Translations under genes and position numbers: made by a program
Assembly: GCA_051453625.1 (NCBI GenBank)
Contig: JBOZIK010000001.1
Span: forward strand, 127,892,857 to 127,956,856
Direction: 5' to 3'
Source: Welwitschia mirabilis
Lineage: Eukaryota > Gnetophyta > Gnetopsida > Welwitschiales
DNA length: 64,000 nt
In this document: positions 11,701-23,918 of the stretch, piece after piece
Layout of the letters: each line of letters starts with the position of its first letter
Numbering within the stretch: the stretch's first letter is position 1
Notes under the pieces: generated by a model
The model's database searches: none
Told to the model about the DNA's origin: nothing
Seen by the model: the letters and a program-made list of their open reading frames with translations, nothing else

Positions 11701-12990
11701 AATAAAAAGAGAATTAGAAGGAAAAAAAGGTGAGATAAGTGATCTACTATGTTGTTATGTTTTCCTGCCTTGTCTATGATGGTGAGATTGAATTCTTGCA
11801 TTAAGAAGATTTATCTAATCAACTTAGCACTAGAATATGTTATAGTAATCAATAGTTAATCACCATAATGTTTGTGTAAAAGCCTAAAATATAATGTCTA
11901 ATATTATTAAGGCAAAAGATAATGACTAATATCTCTCTCTCTCTCTATCTCTCTCTCTCTCTCTCTCAGTAGTTGTGTAATCTATTTGAGATTTAAATAA
12001 TCTTTTATTTTGATAAAATATAACTTTAAAATCATTTTCATATTTCTATCAATCATTCCACCAATAGTAATATTATTGGCATTACACATTAGTACAAAAT
12101 CCTTATTCCAGTTGGATCTGATTACAATAGGTGTAAAAAAAAATTTCTTTAATTGTATCAAAAGCAACTTGACAAAATTTTTTTCCAGTGAAATTTTACT
12201 TCTTTTTCTAGTAATGGATGTAAGGGTTTATATATTTTAGCATAACCGTATATGAAGCAATGGTAAAAACTCAATATCGAAGAAAAGATCAAATTTGTTT
12301 AACATCGATTAGAAAAATTAAGTTTTTAATGATGCTTACTTTATCAGGATTCTTCTTAATTCCTCTTTTAAAAAGTGGTGACATATAACTATTCCATTAT
12401 CAACTAGAAATAATCTCTTTTTCAAACTTAAATAAAGGCCATACTCTATGCATCTATTAAAGACTTTTTTAAATCTTTCTAAGATTTGATCAAATATTTC
12501 TCTAAATATTGCGAATTCATCCATAAAGATTTCTATCGAATCCTATAACATGTCTTAAAAAATATTTATCATAGCATGTTAGAAAGTTCAAGAGCATTGA
12601 AAATTTCAAAAGGAATTCATCTAAAAGCAAATGTCCCAAAACATGAAGTTAAAGAATTTTTATCCTATTCTTTACTAGCTATGAAAACCTAGTTATAACT
12701 ACTATATCCATCTAAAAAGTAGTAAAAATCATATCCCTAAATTCTATTAGGTATCTAGTCAAGAAAACCTAGAGGAAAATGGTATTTCTTTGTGACTTCT
12801 TAAGTTTTCTAAAATCTATAAATACTCTTCATTTTCCATGTTTTTCTAGTACTATAATTAAGGAACTATCCCATTTACTATTCAATATAGCATAAATGAT
12901 TCTAGCATCCATTAATTTAATAATTTTGTTCTTACCTACTTATGTAAGTATTGGATTTAATCTTATTTATGGTTGCTTAGAAGATTTTGA
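11415..12990 (-). pseudogene. Ty3/gypsy reverse transcriptase and RNase H relic
   Basis: On the minus strand: the RT entry block with MDARIIYAI at about 12950-12890, IDFRKLKK near 12820, then YYFLDGYSSYNQVFIA-like sequence near 12700. The catalytic box reads FMDE at 12527-12516 where F/Y-x-D-D is required, so the second Asp is Glu. HHFL and RLFLVDNG follow (12336-12524 is the open piece). RNase H begins near 12150 with WNKDFVLMCNA (the first Asp of the CDAS motif is Asn). It ends at about 11801 with QEFNLTIIDKAGKHN..VDHLSHL, the standard gypsy connection to integrase. A CT microsatellite interrupts it at 11934-11968. Multiple stops and frameshifts. Confidence 0.85.
11934..11968 (+). repeat. 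CT microsatellite inside RNase H relic
   Basis: (CT)n of about 35 bases with a single TAT interruption, lying where the RNase H to connection coding sequence should be. It probably expanded after the gene died. Confidence 0.9.
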
Positions 12991-13559
12991 GTTTTCTTCA
13001 AGATAGACTCTTTGTTTAATAATAGAATGAGGAATGGCTAATAAATCTTTATGAAGCTATGCGAATGCGTTAAGTTTGAAAGTTAAAAGAGAGATTAAGG
13101 TTGAATTTTGTTTAGTAAAGAGGATTTTGTTAATTATTAAAGGTTTTTTAATCATTAAAAAGAAAAATATACTTTATTTCACTAGTTTTTTTTTATTTAG
13201 ATTCAAATTAAGATTTTTAGTTTTTTTCCTAGAATCATCAATTTTAACCATTGTCTCGAACTGCCATCTAGACATCAGTAGTGAATGACCTATTTTAAAG
13301 TGTAAATTTTTATTTGTTTTTAATAGTTGAACTTCCTTATAGACTAAGGGTTTTGTCTCTTCCTTATTCTAATCTAAAAGGTCATTTTTTCAATGTTTAA
13401 ATCAAATTTATCAAAATCTTTTAAGTTTTTTATCTCAAGTAGATCATCATATAGTGTAGGTTCATATAACTTTAGCCATCTTTATTTAAGTGAACTGTAT
13501 TGCAATAATAAAGTTGTCTTAATTTCATTTTCTATATATCATTCATCACCTAGGTATTT

Positions 13560-13960
13560 TTCTACTAAATCAAAAACTCTAAGCACAAACTTTTTCCCCT
13601 AAGTAACACTTCATCATCCTAGTTCTTATATTGATAGTGTAATGGATTGTTACATAGAATGTTCTTCTTAGAAGTAATGGATAACCTCCATTATGTTTGA
13701 CCTCTACTACAACCACATCTATTAGGTAGAATTCCTATTTAGTTTGAATAACTAATTTTTTTATGACTCGTAAGGATTTCTTAACTAATGCATCTGCCAA
13801 TTCTAAGATAATCTAAGTAGGCTTTATTCTACCTTCTAGACAGAGTCTCTTACAAATGTGTAATGACATAATGTTAACACTTACTCTAATGTTGATTAAA
13901 GCCCTTTTTATTCTTTTGTTTCCATCTAATGTAATACTAATTATTGCTACCATAAATCCT
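13560..13960 (-). pseudogene. Ty3/gypsy aspartic protease relic (minus-strand element)
   Basis: One minus-strand frame reads ALINIRVSVNIMSLHICKRL near 13900, where the family has LIDLGASVNIMPL. The catalytic Asp is Asn and the Gly is Arg. ILELADALVKKSLRVIK and YLIDVVVVEV..NGGYPLLLRRTFY follow, the usual protease tail. The same tail is recognisable in INT-a (near 20850-20990) and INT-b (37768-37962). In an active element this enzyme would cut the Gag-Pol polyprotein. Confidence 0.8.
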
Positions 13961-14199
13961 TAAATTTTGAAGATTTTTATAATACCACATTTGTGAGATA
14001 TTGAGTTAAAAATACTTTGTTAAAAATAATTCACTTCTATATTCTTCTTATTAAATATTTCCATAACTTATAGTATTTTGTGTTTTCTTGAAAAAGTTTT
14101 CAAAATAATAATTTTATATGTACATTTTACATTAAGATTTTAAAATATTCATCAAAAGTTAGATTAGTATTAATCCTATCAAGCAAAGGAGTAGTTGGA

Positions 14200-15700
14200 T
14201 TCTTTTTTATTTCTTGAGAAGAATTTTTTATTTTACTTTTACCATTTAAGGAAGAAAGGAAGTTATGATTTTCTCATATTTCAATGTCCTCTTCTTCCTC
14301 ATCATCTCTAGTGTTGTTTTGAGAACTAAAGCTTCATAAGGAGGAGGGTTTATTTCATTTCCACTTTGTGTAATAGCCTTACAATCTTTTCTTACTTCAT
14401 TATGATTCAATAGAGATTATGTTGGTAATGATTCTTACAGTATTTTATTTGTTAAAATGGTTTGTTGAAGGAGATTTACTGATTTTTTAATTTTATAATT
14501 TATCTTTTCTTATGATTTTCTAAGTTAATCTATAGAATTTCTAAGTGAATCATTTTGATGTTGAAAGTTTAATGAACTCAGTTCAAAGTTTGAATTTTCA
14601 AATCAACTTTAAAAGATTGAGGATTGATTTGAAAATTTTTGAATTTGTTGTCAAAGGTTTAAAAATTAGATTGTGTATTCATCCTAGGTTATAATTGGTT
14701 TTGATTCTGATTTTGATTTTATTTTTAGAAGTTTGAAATATTTGTATTAAAAGCATAAGCTTCTTCATATATTATTTTTTATAGGTTAGTAATAATGAAC
14801 AATCCTTAGTTATGTGATAGTTGTCTTTACATAAGTAACATGTTGGAAAAACCTCTTTTAAATAGCTGATTTTGTATCTAGAATCATCTTAGTATATATA
14901 TCCAAAGTTGTCATAAAGTCTTTAATTAAATTTATGGGTTTATTTTGTATTTTATCTACCTCCTTTTCTTATTTTACTACTTTTAAATCTTTGATGATTT
15001 TTCCTATAGTATAGTTATCTCTCAATGTCAACTTTGGCCAAGTTTGACTTATCTCAATAAGTTCTTATAACCTTTTCTAAGAGTTTTGTAATGTAAGGTT
15101 CACTAAATTTCCATCATAAGAAAAATCTACAAGTTATTTTGTTTGTCTATTTAGTCCACTATCAAAGTAATCTATTAGGTCTTCTTAAGTGAAAGTGTCT
15201 ATTAGATTAGAATGGATTATAATAAAAAAAAATTCATATGTGAAAGCATAATCATTATTTGGTTTTTATTAGAAAATAGTTACTCCTTTTTGATATTTTT
15301 TAATGGTTGCTTCACTTATAAACCTCTTAATGAAAGCTTATTAGACTTGATTCTAAGTTTTTAGACTCTTGTAGGGTACTGTTCTTAACTAAAGTTTTAC
15401 ATTTTCTTTCAAATTAATGGGGAAAATGACAATAGGTATGATCACTAATTCTTTTGTTTCCATTTCCAAAGATAATAAGTAATTTTTTAATATCAACAAT
15501 GTGTTGGAGGGAATCCTCTTTGTTTCACTACTAAAGAGGGAATAGTATTTAAATTTTTCAATTCAACATCATCTCCTGATGGTAAATCAAAAGGAGTTTG
15601 TTTTTCGTGTTTTCTATTCACTATTATTTCTTTAATTTGTTTTTATTTTTATGTAGTGTTTTGACATTTTGAAACTATTATTTTGTAAAATATTTCTTTT
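14200..15700 (-). pseudogene. Ty3/gypsy gag relic with zinc knuckle
   Basis: A CCHC knuckle is intact on the minus strand at 14840-14799 (CYLCKDNYHITKDC, spacing C-x2-C-x4-H-x4-C). The upstream capsid part is heavily decayed. I place it by position relative to the primer site and by similarity of layout to INT-a and INT-b. Knuckles of this type bind the element RNA during particle assembly. Confidence 0.65.
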
Positions 15701-16263
15701 ATGAAAGCAGATTTTAAAAAAATAAACTCAAAAGGGATTTGTACACACTGGGGATGTGTACCTAATTCTAATTCAAAGTTGATCAATTCTTCTCTAATAT
15801 TTTATTCTCTTTGATATTTCTTTTCCAAATCAATCGTACCATAGCATACTGTGTAACAGAAAAAAGATAAAATAAAAGACAATTGACAATCATCCACCCA
15901 ATAATGGGGATAACACAAGGAATGATTATTTAAAAAATAGAGTATTGCTAAAATCAAAAGAATTATCAATCATAAATTTAGGTTGTCATTCATTTATCAT
16001 GAAAATTACTATAAGGATGATATTATTTTAGTGTTATTACCAAAAACTAAATTTACAAAAAGAAAATAAATTTGAAAATCTTAGTATCATCTGAATGATA
16101 GAGGGAATAATAAAGTATTATTATAGATTGAAACAAGATAAAAACTGCAAAAAGAAAACATATAATTCTACCTAAACATATAACATCACTATAAACAAAT
16201 ATTCAAACTTAAATTTGATCTATTCACTTGAGTGATGATAATCCTCAAACTCCTTAATAGCCT

Positions 16264-16280
16264 TCCCCAGTAACGGACTA
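16264..16280 (-). promoter_or_regulatory. Primer binding site, tRNA-Asp type
   Basis: The minus strand reads TAGTCCGTTACTGGGGA three bases after the LTR end, a degraded form of TGGCGCCGTTGCCGGGGA, the Athila-type primer site. This fixes both the LTR boundary and the element direction. Confidence 0.8.
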
Positions 16281-16283
16281 AGA

Positions 16284-17541
16284 TGTTACAGTGTGTAATT
16301 TTATAATTCTTTATGTCTTACTTAATCTTGTGAATCACAAATAGATATATTGAAAATATAATACAATTGTATAGATGATAGTGACCCAAATGTCATAAAT
16401 CCATTAAAGGAATATGAGTGAAGAAGGAGAATTTATTTTTATAGAAAATATTGTACCCTATTAAATCTAATGCAATGATGAGAAGATAAGCACATAATGT
16501 AATACAAATATAACCTAATTTAGATGAAAATCTATCTGATTACCAAATCATCTTATCAAGAAGATTATTCCTACATAACCTAAATCAACCAAGGAAACTT
16601 TCATGAACTAAAACTGACTTAAGCTATTAAGTAAGTCAAATAGAATGTAATGCACAAATTACATCTAAACTAATATCGTCAACCTTAATTAAGGTTGTCC
16701 TTAAGACTTTCATTATAAGTAAAACTATTACTAAATCAAGAATAATATACACCCTAAGGGACATGTAAAGTATTAAAAAAAGAGATAGAAATATAGTTTA
16801 TATTAATAAAACTAAAATCTAAATTACAAAGCATTCACATCTTAATGGACGATGCATATCTTAACACTAAGGAGATGTCTCTCTATAACTACTCAAGATG
16901 GATCCTTTGCCCTTCGATCTCTTATCATAAGAATTTCTAGTGCATTAAATATTAAATAAGGATCAAAGAAAAGGTTTATTTATACAATAAGAAAATGTAA
17001 CTATGACTTAAGATGTACCAGTCATGTTGGAAAAAGCACTTAATCTTGAGAAAGAAATAGATGAAATGGATGAAAATTGGTAAGCTATTTTAATGTTATC
17101 AAAACACCTCATAATAATGAATGAGTCATCAGCTTTTAGCTTCATAGTCACCCTCATAATTGGCTCTATATGTAATGTCATTATACATGTTATGTGGATT
17201 ACATTAGAAATGATACATCTTCTAGCTTTAATCCATGTTAGCATCTCAAATAGCTACTAAAGTGCTGTCATATTACCTGTCATGTGGATGATAGTGGGGA
17301 CAATAGTTCTTCTTATATTTTCAACTTAAGTGAATTTAGTCTTTGACATCATTAATCTTCCTCCAAAGCACTAAGTATCAGAATATACTTAAAATACCTC
17401 TAAATATGTTAAGAATTGCATGTTCCCATGATCATCCCATCGATTCTTCATAATCATTATAATTGCATATAAACCTATATAAATTTCTTACAAAATAACT
17501 CATAATACTCCATCAAATAAACAACATTTGATAGTGCATTA
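16284..17541 (-). repeat. 5' LTR of the minus-strand element
   Basis: 1258 bases, pairing with 5605-6865. A TATA box (TATAAATA on the minus strand, 16984-16977) is in the same relative place as in the other LTR. The open frame at 17008-17244 lies within this LTR and is not a gene. Confidence 0.88.
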
Positions 17542-17546
17542 ATCCT

Positions 17547-18156
17547 TCATTAAGATGCTGTTACTTTATAAGTAGATTTTGGTTCAATATTAATAAAAGA
17601 TTCCTTTACTTTTATTGCTTGCATCTTCCTTATGGTTTTTATTACTTATGATTTTGTGATAGTTTCATATTTGATCTAAATCATAAGGGCAACCTTTGTT
17701 AAGGTTGATATTATTAATTTAGTACTTGAATTCATCTTATATTAAATTTTCATAGTTTAATAGTTGTATTTATCTATATTTTATTTAATGTATCTTATAG
17801 CTTATGTTGGTTAGGGTTAAGTAATAGTTCTTCTTAATTAATCTAACTTATAAGGGTTAATATTGATGAAAAATTATTGATAGTCAAATTAATTAATTAA
17901 CATTTCATTTATAAGCATTACATTTTCATTCATATTACATTATATTTTGCATGGTTTGTTAATTTCATTTATCCAAAGAAAAAAAGACTAAAAATACTTT
18001 GCCAAAATCAATTCTATAACTTTTAGCCTAGTTCCTTCAATGGATTATGACATTTTGATTAACTTTGATATGTACTAGTGTGTATTTTATGCAAGAATTT
18101 ATGATCTATAGGATTTACTTAAGGATTTAAAGATTGCATAAATTCATAATATAACA
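17547..18156 (+). repeat. LTR-a, right part
   Basis: Continues the LTR interrupted at 5604. It aligns with the second half of LTR-b (34470-35088) and ends ATAACA just before the primer site. Left plus right parts total about 1.24 kb, close to the 1230 bases of LTR-b. Confidence 0.85.
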
Positions 18157-18159
18157 TTT

Positions 18160-18177
18160 TAGCATTATTTCTAAGGA
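18160..18177 (+). promoter_or_regulatory. Primer binding site of INT-a
   Basis: TAGCATTATTTCTAAGGA follows the LTR end after three bases. It aligns with TGGTATCATTTCTAGGGA at LTR-d and with the canonical tRNA-Asp-type site, mostly by C-to-T and G-to-A changes. Confidence 0.7.
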
Positions 18178-18659
18178 ATGCCACAAGGAGTTGGACGATT
18201 ATCACTATCCAAATTAGTACCTTAAATTTTCATTTTAGTTATTTATCTAAATAGCATTATATTTCTACTTTATACTCCATAGGTTTATTTTTAGCCATTT
18301 TTATTTTTCATAAGATTAATAAGCTCTATCATTCTTTATTTCATCTAGATAATGTTATAAATGATGGTTTATAATTAGTTTTTTTTTACTAGTTTTTTGC
18401 AAAAATATTTTTTTAATAGTATAATAAATTTTATATCATTCCCTCTATTGTCTAGATGACAAAGTAAGTGACTGTCAGTAATTTTTCTTCTTCTATTTCT
18501 ATTTTATTTTCTGTAGTTCTATTTCTTTTGTTCTCTAGAATATATATCTATTAGTCATCTCCTATATCATCTAGATGAGAGACAAGATGATAACCATTAC
18601 AATTTTTTTAAATATGTAGGAACATAGTAAATAAAGGTAAAAACACAAAATATCAGAGA

Positions 18660-19960
18660 GTGGAACTTGATGGATGAAAACATCAGAGAAGGCTTATTTA
18701 ATTATGAGAAAAATCTAGGTACACATATTCCAAATATGAAAATTCCATGAATTAAAGAAGAAGATTTTTTTCTTTTATTACTTTAAAGTCAAATTTTTCA
18801 AAAAGAAAGTGTAAAAATAATAGAATAGAAGTAGATTATATTATTTCTTTTTCATCTGTATCTAATAAAATGCAAAAGAAAAAATAAGTATCTTCGTCTA
18901 GTACTCTAGTTATGATAGAAACATCTACTTTAAAAGTAAATTCTACGCCTAGAGATTTAATTACTAATAAAAATGTGAAATAAAAAATCCTTTTAATTTA
19001 CCTATTAGTGATGATGTAGAACTTAGAAACTTAAGTGCATATCCAACATTTTCGAGAGAACCTAAAGAGAACTTTTTTCAACATCTACTAAACATATAAC
19101 AACTTGTGTTTACTTTAGAAAATAGGGAAAAAAATTACTAATTAAACTTACATGATCATCTTTCTTATCACACTTAGAAAAAAAAGGTAAAACTTTAGCT
19201 TATAACCATTCCACACAAGAGTGTTAAGTCATGGAATTAAGTACAGGAAACTTTTATTAAAAGATTCATAACTAAAAAAACCCTAAAAAAGGAAGGAAGA
19301 AGGTTATAAACTTTCAATAATAACCTCAAGAAGATTATGCCATAAATTATGAACAATCTCTCATAGCTATCCTTTCCAACCCTATTGATGAATTTTCTAA
19401 AGAAGAATTGATAGGTTATTTTTGTAGTGGATCGAATAGTTAAACAAAACAACTTGTAGACTTTTTTTATGAGGGTAACTTGAGAAAACTAACCTTAGAT
19501 GATGCATGGAAGTTATTGAAAGATATAGTGAAAATAATTCAAACTTGACTAAAATAAATTTCTAGAGAAAATTGAACTGTAGGCTAAATTATAAAAAATT
19601 TAAAAGAACTAAAACATGATAAGGAGGAAGAGAATGGTAATTTAATTAGTATAATTAAGGATTTTACTAGCACTTTGAAGAAATACACTCAAATGATAAT
19701 TGATGCAAAGGTGGTAAAAGAGGAAAACATAACTTCAATATGTGATATATGTAAGAAAAACTTTCATCTAATAAAAGAATGTTCGTTGTTACCAACATGT
19801 AAAGAGAAGATTTTTTAGGAAGTATGTGAATTTGATCAAATTCCTTTTAACTTTGAAAATCAACCATAATATAAATAAAAAAAAGTGGAAAATCAAATTG
19901 AAAACCTTTTAAGAATAGATTCAAAAACTCAAACTTCTAATCAAATAACTCTAACTTTCA
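18660..19960 (+). pseudogene. Ty3/gypsy gag relic (INT-a)
   Basis: The start of the capsid region reads NLPISDDVELRNLSAYPTF near 19005-19065. The retrotransposon gag core is recognisable at 19220-19480: W.QVQETFIKRFITKK, then IDRLFL, then QTKQLVDLF-type sequence. An intact CCHC knuckle, CDICKKNFHLIKEC, lies at 19741-19782. Gag would form the virus-like particle and bind RNA. Stops and frame changes are frequent, and the first residues cannot be fixed. The homologous INT-b copy has lost its knuckle to a frameshift. Confidence 0.75.
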
Positions 19961-20659
19961 ACCAAGTACCTCAAATGTTTAACTAAATTAGAGTGATCCA
20001 CTTAGAGAGTTAATAGAGTAGTTAAGAAAAATATAAGAAAGAACCAGAAAAACCCTTGAAAACTAAAGTAAAAACATTGATAACTTAGTTAATATCCTTT
20101 AATAAATAATCTTAGCCAACCAATGACCATAAGGATCTCTTGCATATTTACCTTTGTCAAATCCAAGTGAAGTTAAGAGATATTTAAAGATAGTAATTAA
20201 AAGTAAAAATGATATAATACCACCTATATATAAGGATTTAACCTCTAAGAATGATGAGAAAGATAAGGAATATGATGATGTAAAATTCTTAAAAACATAT
20301 AACTTTCCTTATTTTAAATGATTAACCTACCATAAAAAGTTCTTCATAAGAAAACAAAGGAAAGAACTAACTACTCCTTATCTTGATAGGTTAAACATAA
20401 ATCCTACGTATAATGAATAATTAAAAGCCTTAATACAAGAAGTAAGAATCAACTTATGTTTTTGAAAACTCTTAAAAGAAAATCCTAGGTATACTAAGCT
20501 ATGCAAATACCTAGTTAGAAAAAAACAAAAACACACCATTCCTAGTAAGGTCTTCCTTGCATAATCAATCTTTAACTTAGTCATGCAAAAGTATTCTAAA
20601 TTTTAAGACCTTAGGCAATGACAATGAGTGTTATTTTGGAAAGCAATAGTAGAATTAAG

Positions 20660-21000
20660 AGAACATTGAAAGATATAGAATCAAGTGTAAATATCATGCC
20701 TCTTCACATATGTAAAATACTTGGGTTGAAAAATAGAGTTAAACCTACATGAATCATCTTATAATTGGCTAATACTTTAATCAAGAAATACTTGGGAATT
20801 CTTAAAACCTATTCATCTAAATAGAATAATCCTTATACCCCATAGATGTGGTTATTATTAAAGTGAATCATAATGGTGATTATCCACTACTCTTAAGAAG
20901 AGCCTTTTATTCAACCATTCATTTCATCATAGACACATGAACTAGAATGATGACATTTCACATAGCAATAATAAGTTCATCATTAGAGTTCTTTATGATA
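20660..21000 (+). pseudogene. Ty3/gypsy aspartic protease relic (INT-a)
   Basis: The frame from 20672 reads DIESSVNIMPLHICKILGLK. The family motif is D-x-G-A-S-V-N, so Asp is retained and Gly is Glu. The tail block YPIDVVIIKV..NGDYPLLLRRAF..T.HFIIDT follows near 20840-20950 in another frame. Confidence 0.78.
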
Positions 21001-21499
21001 ATAAGAAATATACAAGAAATGAGTAAAACTTAGAAGAAGAAATTAAACCAACTTTATTTTTACAAAATCACCTAGTTAAATAGATATTATTAATGCTATA
21101 TGAATCAACTTTATATGATGATCCAACAAAAATAAATTGTCTTGATCATAAGGATGAGTAAGTTTTAAACTAGAAAGAAGTCTAACATGTGAACTTAATA
21201 GAAAATATTTTTAAGGGATATTATTAACTTTAGTCATATAGACAATAGTCCTAAATAATGGTCAATAATGATGACTCAGTAATTGAAACTAAAGTTTACA
21301 ACTTAAAACTAAAAGAGTTACCTAATGGTTTAAAATATATTTTTTATCCAATAATCTAAAGAAATCCTTAGTGATAAGTAAACATTTTACCCCTTAATGA
21401 GAATTTAACTTAGTCTCACTTTCAACTTCCAAGGAAAATACTTTTACTTAACCCCTTAAAGATTTAGTTTCCATTCCTTCTTCTATAGTTTAATACAAA

Positions 21500-22770
21500 A
21501 TCTACCTTGAAGATAATGTTGAACTAGTTAGATAATCCTAATGAGGACTTAATCCAGTCCTTAAGCAAGTAGTTAAGTATGAAATTATTAAACTTATGGA
21601 TGCTGGGATTATCTATGCTATATCTAATAGTGAGTGGATTATCCCCTTTATAGTAGTACCTAAGAAGGATGGAAATCGAAGAATTTGCATCAACTTTAGA
21701 AAACTTAATGAGGTTACTAAAAAAGATCATTATCCTTTACGCTTTCTTAATAAAGTACTTGATAGAATCTAAGGATATGTCTATTATTATCTTCATGATA
21801 GGTATGGTGGTTATAATCAAGTTTGCATAGCTACTGAAGACCAAATAAAGACAACTTTACTTCTCCCTTTAGAACTTTTGCCTTTAGAAAAATGTCTTTT
21901 AGACTTTGTAATGTCCTTATAACTTTTTAATGTGTAATGATGAGAATCTTTTTTGACATGATAGAAGAATCCATTAAGATATTTATAGATGATGTCTTAA
22001 CATTTGATGAAACTTTTGAATAAATCATAAAAAGGTTAGAGAAAATTGTAGACCAATGTAGCCTATGCTTGAGTTGGGAAAAAAAAATTTTGATTAATAA
22101 TGCAATTGTTTTAGGTCATCACATTTCTAGTAAGGAAATTAAGATGGACCTTGAAAAAGTTGATATCATTTAAAATATTAACTCTTTAAGTAATATTAAA
22201 CAAGATAGATATTTGCTTAGTCTTACTAGTTTCTATAATCATCTTATCCAAGACTATGCCAAGATTTATAAATCCCTTTACTCATTACTTAAAAAAGAAG
22301 CTAAATTTAATTAGAATAATGCATTTTAACTTGTTTTTAAAACACTTAAAATTTCTTTTAAACTTATTGTAACAAGATTCAAGTAGACTAAGGATTTTAA
22401 ACTCATGTGTAATACTAGTAACATTGCTATGGGTGGGGTTCTTAGTTAAAAATGTAAAAAGATCTTAAAGTCATATCTCACCTTAGTAAAACTTTATCTA
22501 AAGTCAAATCCAACTATACTACCACTAAAAAGGAAACACTTGCCATTATCATTTACTTTGATCATCTTAGATACTATCTTTTTAGCTTTCATACTAATGT
22601 TTACACAGATCATGTAACTATATGTTATCTTAGAATTAAGAAAGATTCCAGTACTAGACTTATTAGATGGACCTCTTTATACAAGAATCAAATCTTACTA
22701 TCATTGATAAGGCTATAAAACATAATAGTATTATAGATAACTTGTCTTGACTTTCTTCTTTTCTTAATAA
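21500..22770 (+). pseudogene. Ty3/gypsy RT and RNase H relic with intact FIDD box
   Basis: From about 21555: VVKYEIIKLMDAGIIYAIS, VVPKKDGNRRICINFRKLNE and YNQVCIA in one long frame. The catalytic box FIDD at 21982-21993 keeps both Asp residues, unlike the other two gypsy copies here. RNase H is readable at about 22480-22680 with KSNYTTTKKETLAIIIYFDH, VYTDH and RLIRW. It ends in SNLTIIDKAIKHNSIID. At least three frameshifts and many stops remain, so the enzyme is dead despite the box. Confidence 0.85.
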
Positions 22771-22859
22771 ACTTCTAATCAATATTGCTTTTCTAATTAA
22801 TAGATCTTTAGTACTAAATAAATTTTTATCATCTCCTCTGCTAATCTTGCTCCTTGGTA

Positions 22860-23918
22860 TGCTAACATTGTGAATTCAATTATTACTATAAAAACACCTT
22901 AGCATTGAAATCATAACTAATAAAAATCTTTTCTCTATAAGATTGGTGATTATGAGTGGAATGAATCCTATCTTTACCATAGGTGTAAAGAGTAAATCAT
23001 ATATAAATGTATGCCTAAATGGAAAAATATAAACACCTTAACCTTTACCATAGTGGAGTATATGGAAGATACATTAGTAGCCAAAAGACTGTAATGAAAA
23101 TTCTTCACTTTGGTTTTTATTAGTCTAAACACTTTTTAAAGATTCTTTTGACTTTACTAAAAGATGTGATACTTATCAATATTATGATAGCCTAGATCAA
23201 TCTTAAAATATGTGACTTAAATATATTATTGAATATAAACCTTTTAACTATTAGTGGATTAAATTTATAAGCCCTATAAAACTACCTTCTCATGATAAAA
23301 ATTATATCTTAGTGGTTTTTGATTATATTATCAAGTGAGTTGAAGTTATCCTTCTACTAAAAATGATGCTTAAACTATTTGTAATTTTTTATGAGCTTAT
23401 AGTTTTTACCATTTTGATTTTTCTATAATCATAATTAGTGATTAAAGAACTTCTTCTATTAATCATAATTTTTGAAAATTTCTTTTATTCATTGGAATTA
23501 AACATAGAATTAATTATGCTTATCATTCATAATCTAATGATTAATGGAAAATGCTAATAGGAAAATTAAGAAGATACTCCAAAAACTTATCTTTATTAAT
23601 AAGAAAACTTGAGCGTTTAAACTTAATGATGTTCTTTAAGATTGCTGTACTACTTGTGTAATTCTCTTAGCTTTTCACCTTATGAAGTTGTGTATAAAAA
23701 ATTTTGCATTTAGCTAGTTGATGTTTGCTATGACTCTTATTGATTCATCCATTAACTTAGCCTTATAAACCTAGAAAAAAAATCTTAAGACTCATTTAGC
23801 TCAACTTGATTACTTAAATAAAAAACATATCCATGCTATACATCATTAGCTTATTCATAATCCTAAGCCAACTTCAAACATAATAAAATGATAACTCATA
23901 AGCAATTTGAGTCAAGTC
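22860..23918 (+). pseudogene. Ty3/gypsy integrase relic, split by copia A (INT-a)
   Basis: The zinc module is degenerate near 23090-23200 (ILHFGFYW..HFLK.., then KRCDTYQYYDS with CxxC changed to C-x2-Y). In the core, the first acidic position reads WIKF where INT-b has GIEF and the family has G-I-D-F. The second reads IISD before a stop near 23430. The C-terminal part is cut at 23923 by copia A and resumes at 31399 with the tail LKSLIPTLGKSRVN...RLKIYES (to about 31690). That matches the family's F-K-V-N-G-Q-R-L-K ending. Confidence 0.78.

Larger units (their letters stand above)
5605..17541 (-). mobile_element. Minus-strand Athila-like Ty3/gypsy element, nested in LTR-a
   Basis: Paired LTRs lie at 5605-6865 (3' LTR) and 16284-17541 (5' LTR) in inverted orientation relative to the host LTR. 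The target duplication ATCCT is at 5600-5604 and 17542-17546. In its own 5'-to-3' order: primer site 16280-16264, gag about 15700-14200, protease about 13960-13560, RT/RNase H about 12990-11700, integrase about 11700-10560, a 3.6-kb 3' non-coding region, and a polypurine tract at 6890-6866. All coding parts are broken. LTR family and domain order match the host complex, so it is a later insertion of a relative. It contains two N-gaps. Confidence 0.88.

Noticed and set aside
21524-21730. 68-codon minus-strand frame
   Set aside because: Antisense to the INT-a RT block.
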